Positions 1-5,313 of a stretch of DNA of 5,314 nucleotides are shown in pieces. The stretch covers positions 1 to 5,314 of the forward strand of contig DATLUA010000058.1 of NCBI GenBank assembly GCA_035533295.1, read 5' to 3'. Source of the DNA: JAGWJU01 sp035533295. GTDB taxonomy: Bacteria; Elusimicrobiota; Elusimicrobia; UBA1565; UBA9628. Each line of letters starts with the position of its first letter. The stretch's first letter is position 1. A program made the position numbers and the translations under genes. Under the pieces are notes generated by a model. It searched no databases and was not told the DNA's origin. It saw only the letters and a list, made by a program, of their open reading frames with translations.

Positions 1-159
1 CATGTGGAGCAGAAAATCGATGCCCGCGATGTAGAGGGAGAGGACGATGACGAGCAGGATGACCACGCGCGTGGAATCGCCGGCCTCCCGGCGCGTGAGC
101 CAGGACGACTTCTTGAGCTCGTAGTACGCCTCTTTGACGAATTGTATCGCGAAGTTCAT
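1..159 (-). CDS. secE: SecE, preprotein translocase subunit (partial, 3' end beyond window)
   Basis: SecE is the small essential subunit of the SecYEG protein-conducting channel in the inner membrane and clamps SecY. Fifty-three codons are visible from the ATG at 159 to the window edge. Residues 1-28 form the amphipathic cytoplasmic part, with the family's E-L-K-K-x-x-W signature at about 13-19 followed by a TRRE segment equivalent to the usual P-S/T-R-x-E. A hydrophobic helix starts near residue 33 (VVILLVIVLSLYIAG) and is still running when the sequence ends. SecE of the single-helix type is about 60-65 residues, so only a few residues are missing. It lies 29 nt after tRNA-Trp on the same strand, and nusG is expected next, outside the window. 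No clear Shine-Dalgarno precedes the start. Identification rests on motif plus the tuf-rpmG-trnW-secE order. Confidence 0.95.
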   Translation of the reverse strand, partial: MNFAIQFVKEAYYELKKSSWLTRREAGDSTRVVILLVIVLSLYIAGIDFLLHM

Positions 160-188
160 CGTTGTCAGTCGTTACTCAAAATCCGGCG

Positions 189-261
189 CGGGGGCGCCAG
201 GACTCGAACCTGGAGTCTCGGTTTTGGAGACCGATGGTTTAGCCAATTAACCGACACCCCC
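189..261 (-). tRNA. trnW: tRNA-Trp (anticodon CCA)
   Basis: The minus strand folds into a complete 73-nt cloverleaf. The acceptor stem is GGGGGTG with CGCCCCC (one T-G wobble), the D stem GGTT/AACC, the anticodon stem TCGGT/ACCGA with loop CTCCAAA, and the T arm CCAGG-TTCGAGT-CCTGG. The variable loop is 4 nt and the discriminator is G. The anticodon CCA reads UGG (Trp). The CCA tail is not encoded and must be added after transcription. It sits between rpmG (18 nt away) and secE (29 nt away), its usual place in many bacteria, and must be cut out of the polycistronic transcript. Confidence 0.97.
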
Positions 262-279
262 AAATCCGCGCGCCGCCCG

Positions 280-432
280 CTACTTGACTTCTTTATGCAG
301 GGTTGATTTCCGGCAGGCCCTGCAGAATTTCTTGATTTCCAGCTTGAAATCCTTCTTCTTGCCGCGCTGCAGCGTGTAGTTCTTGTTCTTGCACTCCGAG
401 CAGCCCAGCGTCAAGACGATGCGGTCGCCCAT
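280..432 (-). CDS. rpmG: Ribosomal protein bL33
   Basis: bL33 is a small basic protein of the large ribosomal subunit, located near the E site. The product is 50 residues, the usual length. It begins MGDRIVLTLGC and carries two zinc-ribbon pairs, Cys11-x2-Cys14 and Cys37-x2-Cys40, so it is the cysteine-containing (C+) form expected to bind zinc. Many bacteria also carry a zinc-independent paralogue used in zinc starvation; none is visible here. The basic stretch RGKKKDFKLEIKKF lies between the pairs. The ATG at 432 starts only 3 nt after the tuf stop codon and has no Shine-Dalgarno of its own, which suggests translation coupled to tuf. tRNA-Trp follows 18 nt downstream. Confidence 0.96.
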   Translation of the reverse strand: MGDRIVLTLGCSECKNKNYTLQRGKKKDFKLEIKKFCRACRKSTLHKEVK

Positions 433-435
433 GGC

Positions 436-1623
<1,188 letters not shown>

Positions 1624-1630
1624 GGTGTTT

Positions 1631-1637
1631 CTCCTTC
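1631..1637 (-). promoter_or_regulatory. Strong Shine-Dalgarno for tuf
   Basis: The minus strand reads GAAGGAG, ending 7 nt before the tuf ATG. It is the strongest ribosome binding site in the leftward cluster, matches the high expression expected for EF-Tu, and fixes the start codon. rpmG and secE downstream lack a comparable site. Confidence 0.85.
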
Positions 1638-1663
1638 GTTCCCTTTTTTGGAATCTTTTTTAT

Positions 1664-1692
1664 TTTATCAATTTTGAAGCGTTGCAACTCAA
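1664..1692 (-). promoter_or_regulatory. Possible secondary promoter for tuf
   Basis: Between tRNA-Thr and tuf the minus strand carries TTGAGT (1687-1692, four of six matches to the -35 consensus), 17 nt, then GATAAA (1664-1669, four of six to the -10). TAAAAT at 1662-1667 is an alternative -10 with 19-nt spacing. The segment is strikingly AT-rich against the surrounding GC-rich genes. It could instead simply be an unstructured leader for ribosome loading and RNase processing after the tRNAs. Moderate to low confidence. Confidence 0.35.
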
Positions 1693-1697
1693 AAACA

Positions 1698-1770
1698 AGC
1701 TGGGAATGGGAATCGAACCCACGACCTTCTCCTTACCATGGAGATGCTCTACCAGCTGAGCTATCCCAGC
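1698..1770 (-). tRNA. trnT: tRNA-Thr (anticodon GGT)
   Basis: The minus strand gives a 73-nt cloverleaf. Acceptor GCTGGGA pairs with TCCCAGC, the D stem is GCTC/GAGC with loop AGCTGGTA, the anticodon stem is TCTCC/GGAGA with loop ATGGTAA, and the T arm is GTGGG-TTCGATT-CCCAT. The anticodon GGT reads ACC and ACU. The discriminator is T and CCA is not encoded. A short T-rich run follows directly. It lies 74 nt upstream of the tuf start, matching the thrT-tufB order of enterobacteria. Confidence 0.97.
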
Positions 1771-1776
1771 GTCTGC

Positions 1777-1794
1777 CCGGGCACGAAAGCCCAG
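1777..1794 (-). other. Hairpin in the tRNA-Gly / tRNA-Thr spacer
   Basis: The 31-nt spacer between the two tRNAs contains, on the minus strand, CTGGGC-TTTCGT-GCCCGG: a 6-bp stem (one T-G wobble) with a 6-nt loop. There is no T-tract, so it is not an intrinsic terminator. It may guide tRNA precursor processing. It is short, so chance formation in GC-rich sequence is possible. Confidence 0.4.
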
Positions 1795-1801
1795 CCCCTG
1801 G

Positions 1802-1872
1802 AGCGGGCGATGGGAATCGAACCCACGTAACAAGCTTGGAAGGCTTGTGTTCTACCATTGAACTACGCCCGC
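1802..1872 (-). tRNA. trnG: tRNA-Gly (anticodon TCC)
   Basis: The minus strand gives a 71-nt cloverleaf. Acceptor GCGGGCG pairs with CGCCCGC, the D stem is GTTC/GAAC with a 7-nt loop AATGGTA, the anticodon stem is CAAGC/GCTTG with loop CTTCCAA, the variable loop is 4 nt, and the T arm is GTGGG-TTCGATT-CCCAT. The anticodon TCC reads GGA and GGG. The discriminator is T and CCA is not encoded. It is the first gene of the leftward transcription unit; the tRNA-Tyr that precedes glyT in E. coli is absent here. Confidence 0.97.
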
Positions 1873-1937
1873 CTCAAGCGCCGGAGCCGTTCCCAACCCA
1901 AGCCCGGCCGACGGGGCCTCGCTCGAGGGGAGCGTCA

Positions 1938-1967
1938 ACTATAGAACACTTTGACACGACGGGTCAA
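1938..1967 (-). promoter_or_regulatory. Promoter of the tRNA-tuf transcription unit
   Basis: On the minus strand TTGACC (1962-1967, five of six matches to the -35 consensus) is followed after 18 nt by TATAGT (1938-1943, five of six to the -10). The predicted start lies about 60 nt upstream of tRNA-Gly. The stretch just downstream of the -10 is GC-rich (GACGCTCCCC), like the discriminators of stable-RNA promoters under stringent and growth-rate control. That regulation is inferred from composition only. Confidence 0.7.
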
Positions 1968-2255
1968 GCTACTGATGGAGAGGTGGGACGGGAAAATCAC
2001 ACAGCACAGAGAACTTCAGGCGACCTTTAAAATTGGTTGCGCCGTATCGACGGTATAAGCGTTTTCTGGCCATTAAATCATGCCGTTCGGGAAACGTGGA
2101 AAGCAAAGGACTGGTGAAAGATGTCCCAATTTCCCGCTTTTCACGAACGAATGCCGGTCCAAGATGACGGCTTGGCTTAAATCGACGGAGAAGAGCTATT
2201 TTATGCGAGAATCTGCGTCAACTTCTGCTTGATGTGCGCTTGGAGGATAATTAAA
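1968..2255. other. AT-richer intergenic island between divergent transcription units
   Basis: About 290 bases lie between the tRNA-tuf promoter and the rightward operon's promoter region, with a clearly lower G+C than either flank. No RNA gene or protein family is recognised. It holds a 50-codon ATG ORF on the plus strand (2080-2232), without a Shine-Dalgarno and without a recognisable domain. It also holds small inverted repeats: CGA-CGGTAT (2048-2056) with ATGCCG-TTCG (2080-2089, one bulge, one wobble), GTGAAA/TTTCAC (2114-2119 and 2139-2144), and CCAAG-N7-CTTGG (2159-2175). None has a terminator T-tract. The segment may simply be spacer, the site of an old insertion, or an unrecognised small RNA. 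Confidence 0.6.
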
Positions 2256-2269
2256 CAAGTAAAAGCTTG
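2256..2269. promoter_or_regulatory. Candidate operator, inverted repeat CAAG-N6-CTTG
   Basis: A perfect 4-bp inverted repeat, CAAG (2256-2259) and CTTG (2266-2269) spaced by 6 nt, overlaps the -35 hexamer of the promoter upstream of the three-gene operon. The last gene of that operon encodes a SufR-like repressor. Cyanobacterial SufR has been described as binding CAAC-N6-GTTG, which has the same geometry and differs in one base per arm. The arms are short, so chance is a real alternative. The argument is position plus partner. Confidence 0.4.
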
Positions 2270-2295
2270 CAAAATAAAGACAGTCGTGATACACT
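2267..2295 (+). promoter_or_regulatory. Candidate promoter of the membrane-protein/regulator operon
   Basis: TTGCAA (2267-2272, four of six) and TACACT (2290-2295, four of six) are separated by exactly 17 nt, and TG at 2287-2288 gives an extended -10. The predicted start is about 2301-2303, leaving a short leader of about 27 nt before the ATG at 2329. The -35 overlaps the CAAG-N6-CTTG repeat, so a bound protein there would block RNA polymerase. Confidence 0.55.
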
Positions 2296-2302
2296 CTTCG
2301 GA

Positions 2303-2323
2303 CCGCGATACGCGGCAAGGAGG
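2303..2323 (+). promoter_or_regulatory. Leader hairpin directly followed by strong Shine-Dalgarno
   Basis: CCGCG-ATA-CGCGG (2303-2315) is a perfect 5-bp GC stem with a 3-nt loop. It ends one base before AAGGAGG (2317-2323), an ideal ribosome binding site 5 nt from the ATG at 2329. If transcription starts at the predicted place, the hairpin forms the very 5' end of the mRNA. It could protect the transcript or serve as a second protein-binding palindrome. The Shine-Dalgarno itself decides the start of the first gene. Confidence 0.55.
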
Positions 2324-2328
2324 GTGGA

Positions 2329-2673
2329 ATGAATATTGCGTTGGGGTTGTTCGCGTTGGGCGCCGTGACGGGACTGTTCCTGGCGGTGCAGCATTTTCGA
2401 GGCCAGGCGCTGAGCTGGGGCGCGGCGCTGGCGCACGGGGCCTTCGGAGCGTCCGGGCTCGTGCTGTTGGCGTGGGCGCTGTTCAAGACGGGCTTCGCGG
2501 GCCTGGGAGCGATCTCGCTGGCCGTCTTCGTCGTGGCCGCGCTCGGCGGCTTTGGCCTGGTGTCCTTCCATCTGCGCGGCAAGCGCCTGCCCTCGGCGGT
2601 CGTCGTGATCCACGCGCTCGCCGCCGTCGCGGCGTTCGCGATGCTCGTCGCGGTGGTGTTCAGGCTCGCGTGA
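2329..2673 (+). CDS. Four-helix membrane protein with duplicated His motif (function unknown)
   Basis: I do not recognise a named family. The 114-residue product is almost entirely hydrophobic, with four predicted membrane helices at about 3-20, 32-52, 57-80 and 89-111. Its two halves resemble each other at an offset of 59 residues. His22-x-Arg-Gly with Leu28 and His36 aligns with His81-x-Arg-Gly with Leu87 and His95, so each half is a helix hairpin with histidines 14 apart around a positively charged turn. The four histidines lie near one membrane face, and bis-His b-heme or metal ligation is a natural hypothesis. No cysteines and no signal peptide are seen; the first helix could serve as a membrane anchor. 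AAGGAGG lies 5 nt before the ATG. The stop codon overlaps the GTG of the DUF2231 gene, so the two are translationally coupled. Confidence 0.85.
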   Translation: MNIALGLFALGAVTGLFLAVQHFRGQALSWGAALAHGAFGASGLVLLAWALFKTGFAGLGAISLAVFVVAALGGFGLVSFHLRGKRLPSAVVVIHALAAVAAFAMLVAVVFRLA

Positions 2674-3107
2674 AGCGGCTGAGGGCGCTCGGCCATCCCA
2701 TCCACCCTCCAACCGTCCACGTCCCCTTCGGGCTTTGGGCGGCGGCGGTCTGGGACGCGGCGGCGCTTTTCACCGGCTGGCCCGAGCTCTGGACGCTGAG
2801 CTTGGGGTGCCTAGGGCTCGGCTGCGCCGCGGCGCTGCCGGCCCTGGGCACGGGTCTTTTGGATTTCGCCGCCTTGGAGGACGCATCCGCCGAGGCGACG
2901 GCGTTCTGGCACATGGGCCTGATGTGCGCGTGCTGGCTGCTTTACGGCGCGAGCGCTCTGCTGCGCGGCGGGCTCGGTCCGCCGGCGCATCGGACGGCGG
3001 CGGTGGCGGCGCAGTACGCCGGCTTCGCGCTACTGTCCGTCGGTGGGTGGCTGGGCGGCCATCTGGTCTATTCGCACGGCTCGGGGGTCCGCGCGGAGAA
3101 GTTATAA
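2670..3107 (+). CDS. DUF2231 family membrane protein
   Basis: The 145-residue product carries both hallmarks of DUF2231: the N-terminal GHPIHP segment followed by a V-H-x-P-F-G-L-W stretch (residues 8-23), and the C-terminal GG-x-L-GGHLVYSHG-x-GV (125-140). About four hydrophobic segments are visible, near 17-34, 43-64, 80-98 and 112-133. Histidines at 9, 12, 17, 81, 107, 131 and 136 include the conserved ones. The family's function is unestablished; from memory, relatives occur beside or fused to Rieske-type domains, which hints at electron transfer. The start is GTG at 2670, overlapping the previous stop by 4 nt. The longer open frame upstream is excluded because it runs through the first gene, and the next ATG (Met82) would lose the first motif. 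It overlaps the regulator start by 1 nt (TAATG). Confidence 0.9.
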   Translation: MKRLRALGHPIHPPTVHVPFGLWAAAVWDAAALFTGWPELWTLSLGCLGLGCAAALPALGTGLLDFAALEDASAEATAFWHMGLMCACWLLYGASALLRGGLGPPAHRTAAVAAQYAGFALLSVGGWLGGHLVYSHGSGVRAEKL

Positions 3108-3787
3108 TGGAAAGCGTGGGACAGCGTCTGGACGACTTCGCCGACCTCAAGCGAGAGCTCCTGCTGGCCCTCAAGCGCGGCGGCCCATCGACGATCGCCG
3201 CGCTGGCCGGGCCCTTGCGCGTCACGCGCGAAGGCGCGCGCCTTCATCTGGCCGGCCTTGAGCGCGACGGCTGGGTCAGGCGGCGCGGCGGCCCGCGCGG
3301 CTCGGGCCCCGGGCGACCCGTGGCGCGATACGAGTTGACGGCGGCGGGAGAGGAGCTCTTTCCCAAGGCGTACGACGCGCTCGCCGTAGAGATGCTCGAC
3401 GCCGTCGCCGACCAGTTCGGGACCAAGGCCCTCAAAAAAGTGCTCACCGCGCTCGTCGAAGCGCGCGTCAAGAGATTCGAGCCGCGGTTGCGCGGGCTCT
3501 CCCTCGAAAAGAGGCTCGAGCGGCTCAAGGAGCTCTACTTGGCCGACGATCCCTTCATGAGCGTAGAACGCGAGGGCGCGCAGCTTCGCCTGGTCGAGCG
3601 CAACTGCCCTTTCTTCTCCGTGGCCAGCCGCCGCCCGGCGCTGTGCAGCGTCACGGTCAACACCATGAGCCGCCTCCTCGGCCGCCGCGTGGCGCGCGAG
3701 GAGCGCTTCCAGGCCGGCCACGGCCGCTGCTCCTTCGTGGTCAAGCTTCGGGAGAAGGTGCCGCCGCGATTCGAGTTCGAGGCATAA
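3107..3787 (+). CDS. SufR-like winged-helix transcriptional regulator with C-terminal Cys cluster
   Basis: The 226-residue product has an N-terminal winged helix (about 10-85). It shows a helix-turn-helix region STIAALAGPLRVTREGARLHL at 28-48 that leads to L-x-x-L-E-x-D-G-W-V and a Gly/Arg-rich wing (60-71). GRP and the YELTAAG-x-E-LFPKAYD segment then follow, typical of SufR/DeoR-like repressors. The C-terminal part has Cys167 in the NCPF motif, Cys180 twelve residues later, and Cys208 in the G-x-x-x-C-x-F motif. SufR-type proteins ligate an Fe-S cluster through such cysteines and change DNA binding with cluster state. Arg200 stands where several relatives, from memory, have a further cysteine. 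GGAG lies 8 nt before the ATG, inside the DUF2231 gene, and the start overlaps that gene's stop codon. No suf genes are in view, so the likely target is its own operon. Confidence 0.85.
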   Translation: MESVGQRLDDFADLKRELLLALKRGGPSTIAALAGPLRVTREGARLHLAGLERDGWVRRRGGPRGSGPGRPVARYELTAAGEELFPKAYDALAVEMLDAVADQFGTKALKKVLTALVEARVKRFEPRLRGLSLEKRLERLKELYLADDPFMSVEREGAQLRLVERNCPFFSVASRRPALCSVTVNTMSRLLGRRVAREERFQAGHGRCSFVVKLREKVPPRFEFEA

Positions 3788-3984
3788 TGACCTGAGCCAC
3801 TGGGTCCTCCGAACGATCATTCGGGTGAGATCGCGAAAATTATTGGCCGTCTTCGGTCTCGGCGGCGAAATCCTCCTGTTCGCAAGTCTTGCCTTCGCGT
3901 TTCGAAAGTTCCTTCTCCACACATAGCGCTCCTTGAAGGGTGTCCCATCAGGCGAACGCGCTGCGGCCACATGGAGCTACAGCG
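3788..3984. other. Gap between convergent genes
   Basis: The gap separates the regulator gene from the oppositely oriented oxidoreductase. No intrinsic terminator is evident for either: the inverted repeat CCGAA-N6-TTCGG (3809-3824) has only five pairs and no T-tract. A 26-codon minus-strand ORF (3840-3920) is treated separately. The middle of the gap is less GC-rich than the flanking genes. Confidence 0.6.
3840..3920 (-). CDS. Doubtful small ORF (26 residues) downstream of the oxidoreductase
   Basis: A GTG at 3920 is preceded 8 nt upstream by a perfect AAGGAG (3929-3934) and opens 26 codons of a very hydrophilic, acidic peptide beginning V-E-K-E-L-S-K-R-E-G-K and ending E-T-E-D-G-Q. It has one cysteine (residue 13). 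It follows the oxidoreductase on the same strand after a gap of 64 nt. Composition looks protein-like (charged helix, then acidic tail), but no family is recognised, and an alternative ATG in another frame (3926) uses the same Shine-Dalgarno. It may be a microprotein, a relic of a longer gene's C-terminus, or chance. Confidence 0.25.
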   Translation of the reverse strand: MEKELSKREGKTCEQEDFAAETEDGQ

Positions 3985-5169
3985 TTAGCCTCGGGTCGCG
4001 GCAACGAGACGTCGGCCGACCGGCGGCACGAGTCGCGTCATCGCGATCGCGGCCGCGCACGACCACGGGCTCAGCATGAGCGTCTGTAGAAGCCTGCCGA
4101 TCCTCATCCGGCCGTTGAATTCGGCTCGCCAGCGCGCGTCCCAATGCCGCGCCAAGCTCGCGCCATTGAGCCGCGGCTGGGACGCAAGCAGGTCGGCGAG
4201 CAACTCGGCGGAACGCAAGGCCATGGCCTGTCCGTCGCCGCAAAGCGGAGCGATCATCGCTGCGGCGTCGCCGACAAACAGCAGCGGGCCGGAGCTCGTC
4301 TCTTTCGATTCGAAGCCGATTTGGGCGACCGCATGCACGGCTTCTTCGGCGGGCGATAGAGCTTGGAGCCGGTCATGAAGAGTCGGGCTCAAGTCCTTGA
4401 GCGTCCGCGTGACAGCCTCCCAGCCGGGTGACCCAAGACCGTGGACAAAACTCCTCGACACAAGCAGGCAGACGTTGACCACGTCGTCTTCCACGAAGCT
4501 GACGCCCCCGTACCCATCCCTGAAGGCATGGAGCTCGACCGATCCGCGCAACGCGGCCGACAGATCGTGGCCCGCGGCGCCATCCCGAGGCCGGTGATGC
4601 CTCTTGAGCCCAATAAAGGGATGATCTTTCGCGATGAATGGGCGATCGAGTTGCCGGTCCAGACGGCTGCGGCGGCCATAAGCTCCAATCACAATGCGCG
4701 CCTGCACGCAGCGTCTTTCCGGCAGGCGATTTCCTCCGCTGATTTCCACCTCGACCGACGTTTGATCGCCGGACGAATGAATCGCTCTCACTTGAGCCCC
4801 TTCCAGAGCGACCGCTCCCGACTGCGCGGCGTGCCGGAACAGAAGCTCATCGAGAACGGCGCGGCTTACGCCCAGCGACTCCCCCGTCAGCGGCAACGCG
4901 ACTGGCTTGCCGTACGGCGCGAATAGCTTGGCGGACTTGATCCGCTCGGGCCCCTTGGCAAGGACGGCTTCGAGGCAGTCTATGCGTCGCAGCGAATCCT
5001 GAGCTTCGGGCGAGAGGAATTCCCCGCAAACCTTGTCTCGCGGGAACGCATCCTTCTCTAGGAGCGCGACGTCGCGGCCTTGGCGCGCCAGCAGCGCGGC
5101 CAGGGCGCTGCCGGCTGGACCGCCGCCGATGACGACAAATTCATGGCTGTCGCGCAGCGCGGAGCTCAT
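3985..5169 (-). CDS. FAD-dependent oxidoreductase, geranylgeranyl-reductase-like
   Basis: The 394-residue product is a full-length single-domain flavoprotein of the group A monooxygenase / geranylgeranyl reductase superfamily. The N-terminal Rossmann motif V-V-I-GGGPAG-S (12-21) binds the ADP part of FAD, with Glu38 at the end of the second strand. KVCGEFLSPEA (46-56) is the family's flavin-site loop. GAYGRRS (162-168) is the second nucleotide motif, normally GADG. LLFVGDAA (296-303) binds the FAD ribityl chain and is followed by IAPLCGDGQAMALRSAELLADLL (306-328). Relatives with this CGEFLSPEA and MIAPLCGDG pair are, from memory, often found with type III polyketide synthases and methyltransferases; none is in view, so the substrate is unknown. 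The start ATG at 5169 gives a standard N-terminus but has no Shine-Dalgarno. A transposase-like reading frame ends 12 nt upstream. Confidence 0.92.
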   Translation of the reverse strand: MSSALRDSHEFVVIGGGPAGSALAALLARQGRDVALLEKDAFPRDKVCGEFLSPEAQDSLRRIDCLEAVLAKGPERIKSAKLFAPYGKPVALPLTGESLGVSRAVLDELLFRHAAQSGAVALEGAQVRAIHSSGDQTSVEVEISGGNRLPERRCVQARIVIGAYGRRSRLDRQLDRPFIAKDHPFIGLKRHHRPRDGAAGHDLSAALRGSVELHAFRDGYGGVSFVEDDVVNVCLLVSRSFVHGLGSPGWEAVTRTLKDLSPTLHDRLQALSPAEEAVHAVAQIGFESKETSSGPLLFVGDAAAMIAPLCGDGQAMALRSAELLADLLASQPRLNGASLARHWDARWRAEFNGRMRIGRLLQTLMLSPWSCAAAIAMTRLVPPVGRRLVAATRG

Positions 5170-5181
5170 TTTCGGATAGGC

Positions 5182-5313
5182 TTATGCACTTGACTGACCC
5201 TGCGCCAGCGCACACCTCGCATGCGGAGTACCAGCCGGCCCACGCTTTGCGGCCAGCAGGAGCAATGTAAGAAAACCATGTTCTCGCACACCTCGCCGGT
5301 TGAAGCGGAAGGT
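5182..5313 (-). CDS. C-terminal fragment of a putative IS1595-family (ISXO2-like) transposase
   Basis: Forty-three codons are open on the minus strand from the window edge to a TAA at 5184-5182. They begin T-F-R-F-N-R-R, which matches the conserved end of the DDE_Tnp_IS1595 / ISXO2-like transposase domain, where a DEF-x-FRFNRR segment is followed by about 15 residues including R-x-x-G-x-L and a Leu-rich helix. Here V-R-E-H-G-F-L-T-L-L-L-L-A-A is compatible. The tail (GPAGTPHARCALAQGQSSA) is low-complexity and unrecognised, so the fragment may be a divergent or decayed copy. The catalytic DDE residues would lie outside the window. The TAA is in frame with, and 12 nt upstream of, the oxidoreductase ATG. 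The call rests on one short motif recalled from memory. Confidence 0.5.
   Translation of the reverse strand, partial: TFRFNRRGVREHGFLTLLLLAAKRGPAGTPHARCALAQGQSSA
5209..5296. repeat. Pair of 12-base direct repeats
   Basis: CGCACACCTCGC occurs at 5209-5220 and again at 5285-5296, 76 bases apart. The second copy lies within the FRFNRR-encoding part, the first near the candidate element end. They fall in different reading frames of the minus strand, so the repeat is not a simple duplicated peptide. It might reflect a partial internal duplication or a transposase-binding repeat. Confidence 0.6.

Noticed and set aside
2159..2175. CCAAG-N7-CTTGG as a terminator
   Set aside because: The stem is short, no T-tract follows on either strand, and no gene ends nearby.
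2229..2669. Upstream extension of the DUF2231 frame
   Set aside because: It runs through the four-helix protein gene in another frame, with Arg/Gly-rich translation. The DUF2231 motif begins right after the GTG at 2670.
2735..3106. Upstream extension of the regulator frame
   Set aside because: It overlaps the whole DUF2231 gene with a low-complexity Gly/Arg translation. The ATG at 3107 has a GGAG and yields a standard winged-helix N-terminus.
3809..3824. CCGAA-N6-TTCGG as a terminator for the convergent genes
   Set aside because: There are only five base pairs and no T-tract on either strand, so it does not meet the pattern of an intrinsic terminator.
3068..3970. Minus-strand open frame opposite the regulator (300 codons)
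   Set aside because: It is antisense to a gene with clear family motifs; the translation is Arg/Ala-rich and unrecognised.
4076..4926. Several plus-strand frames opposite the oxidoreductase
   Set aside because: The minus-strand flavoprotein has all motifs in order; these are complementary-strand shadows.
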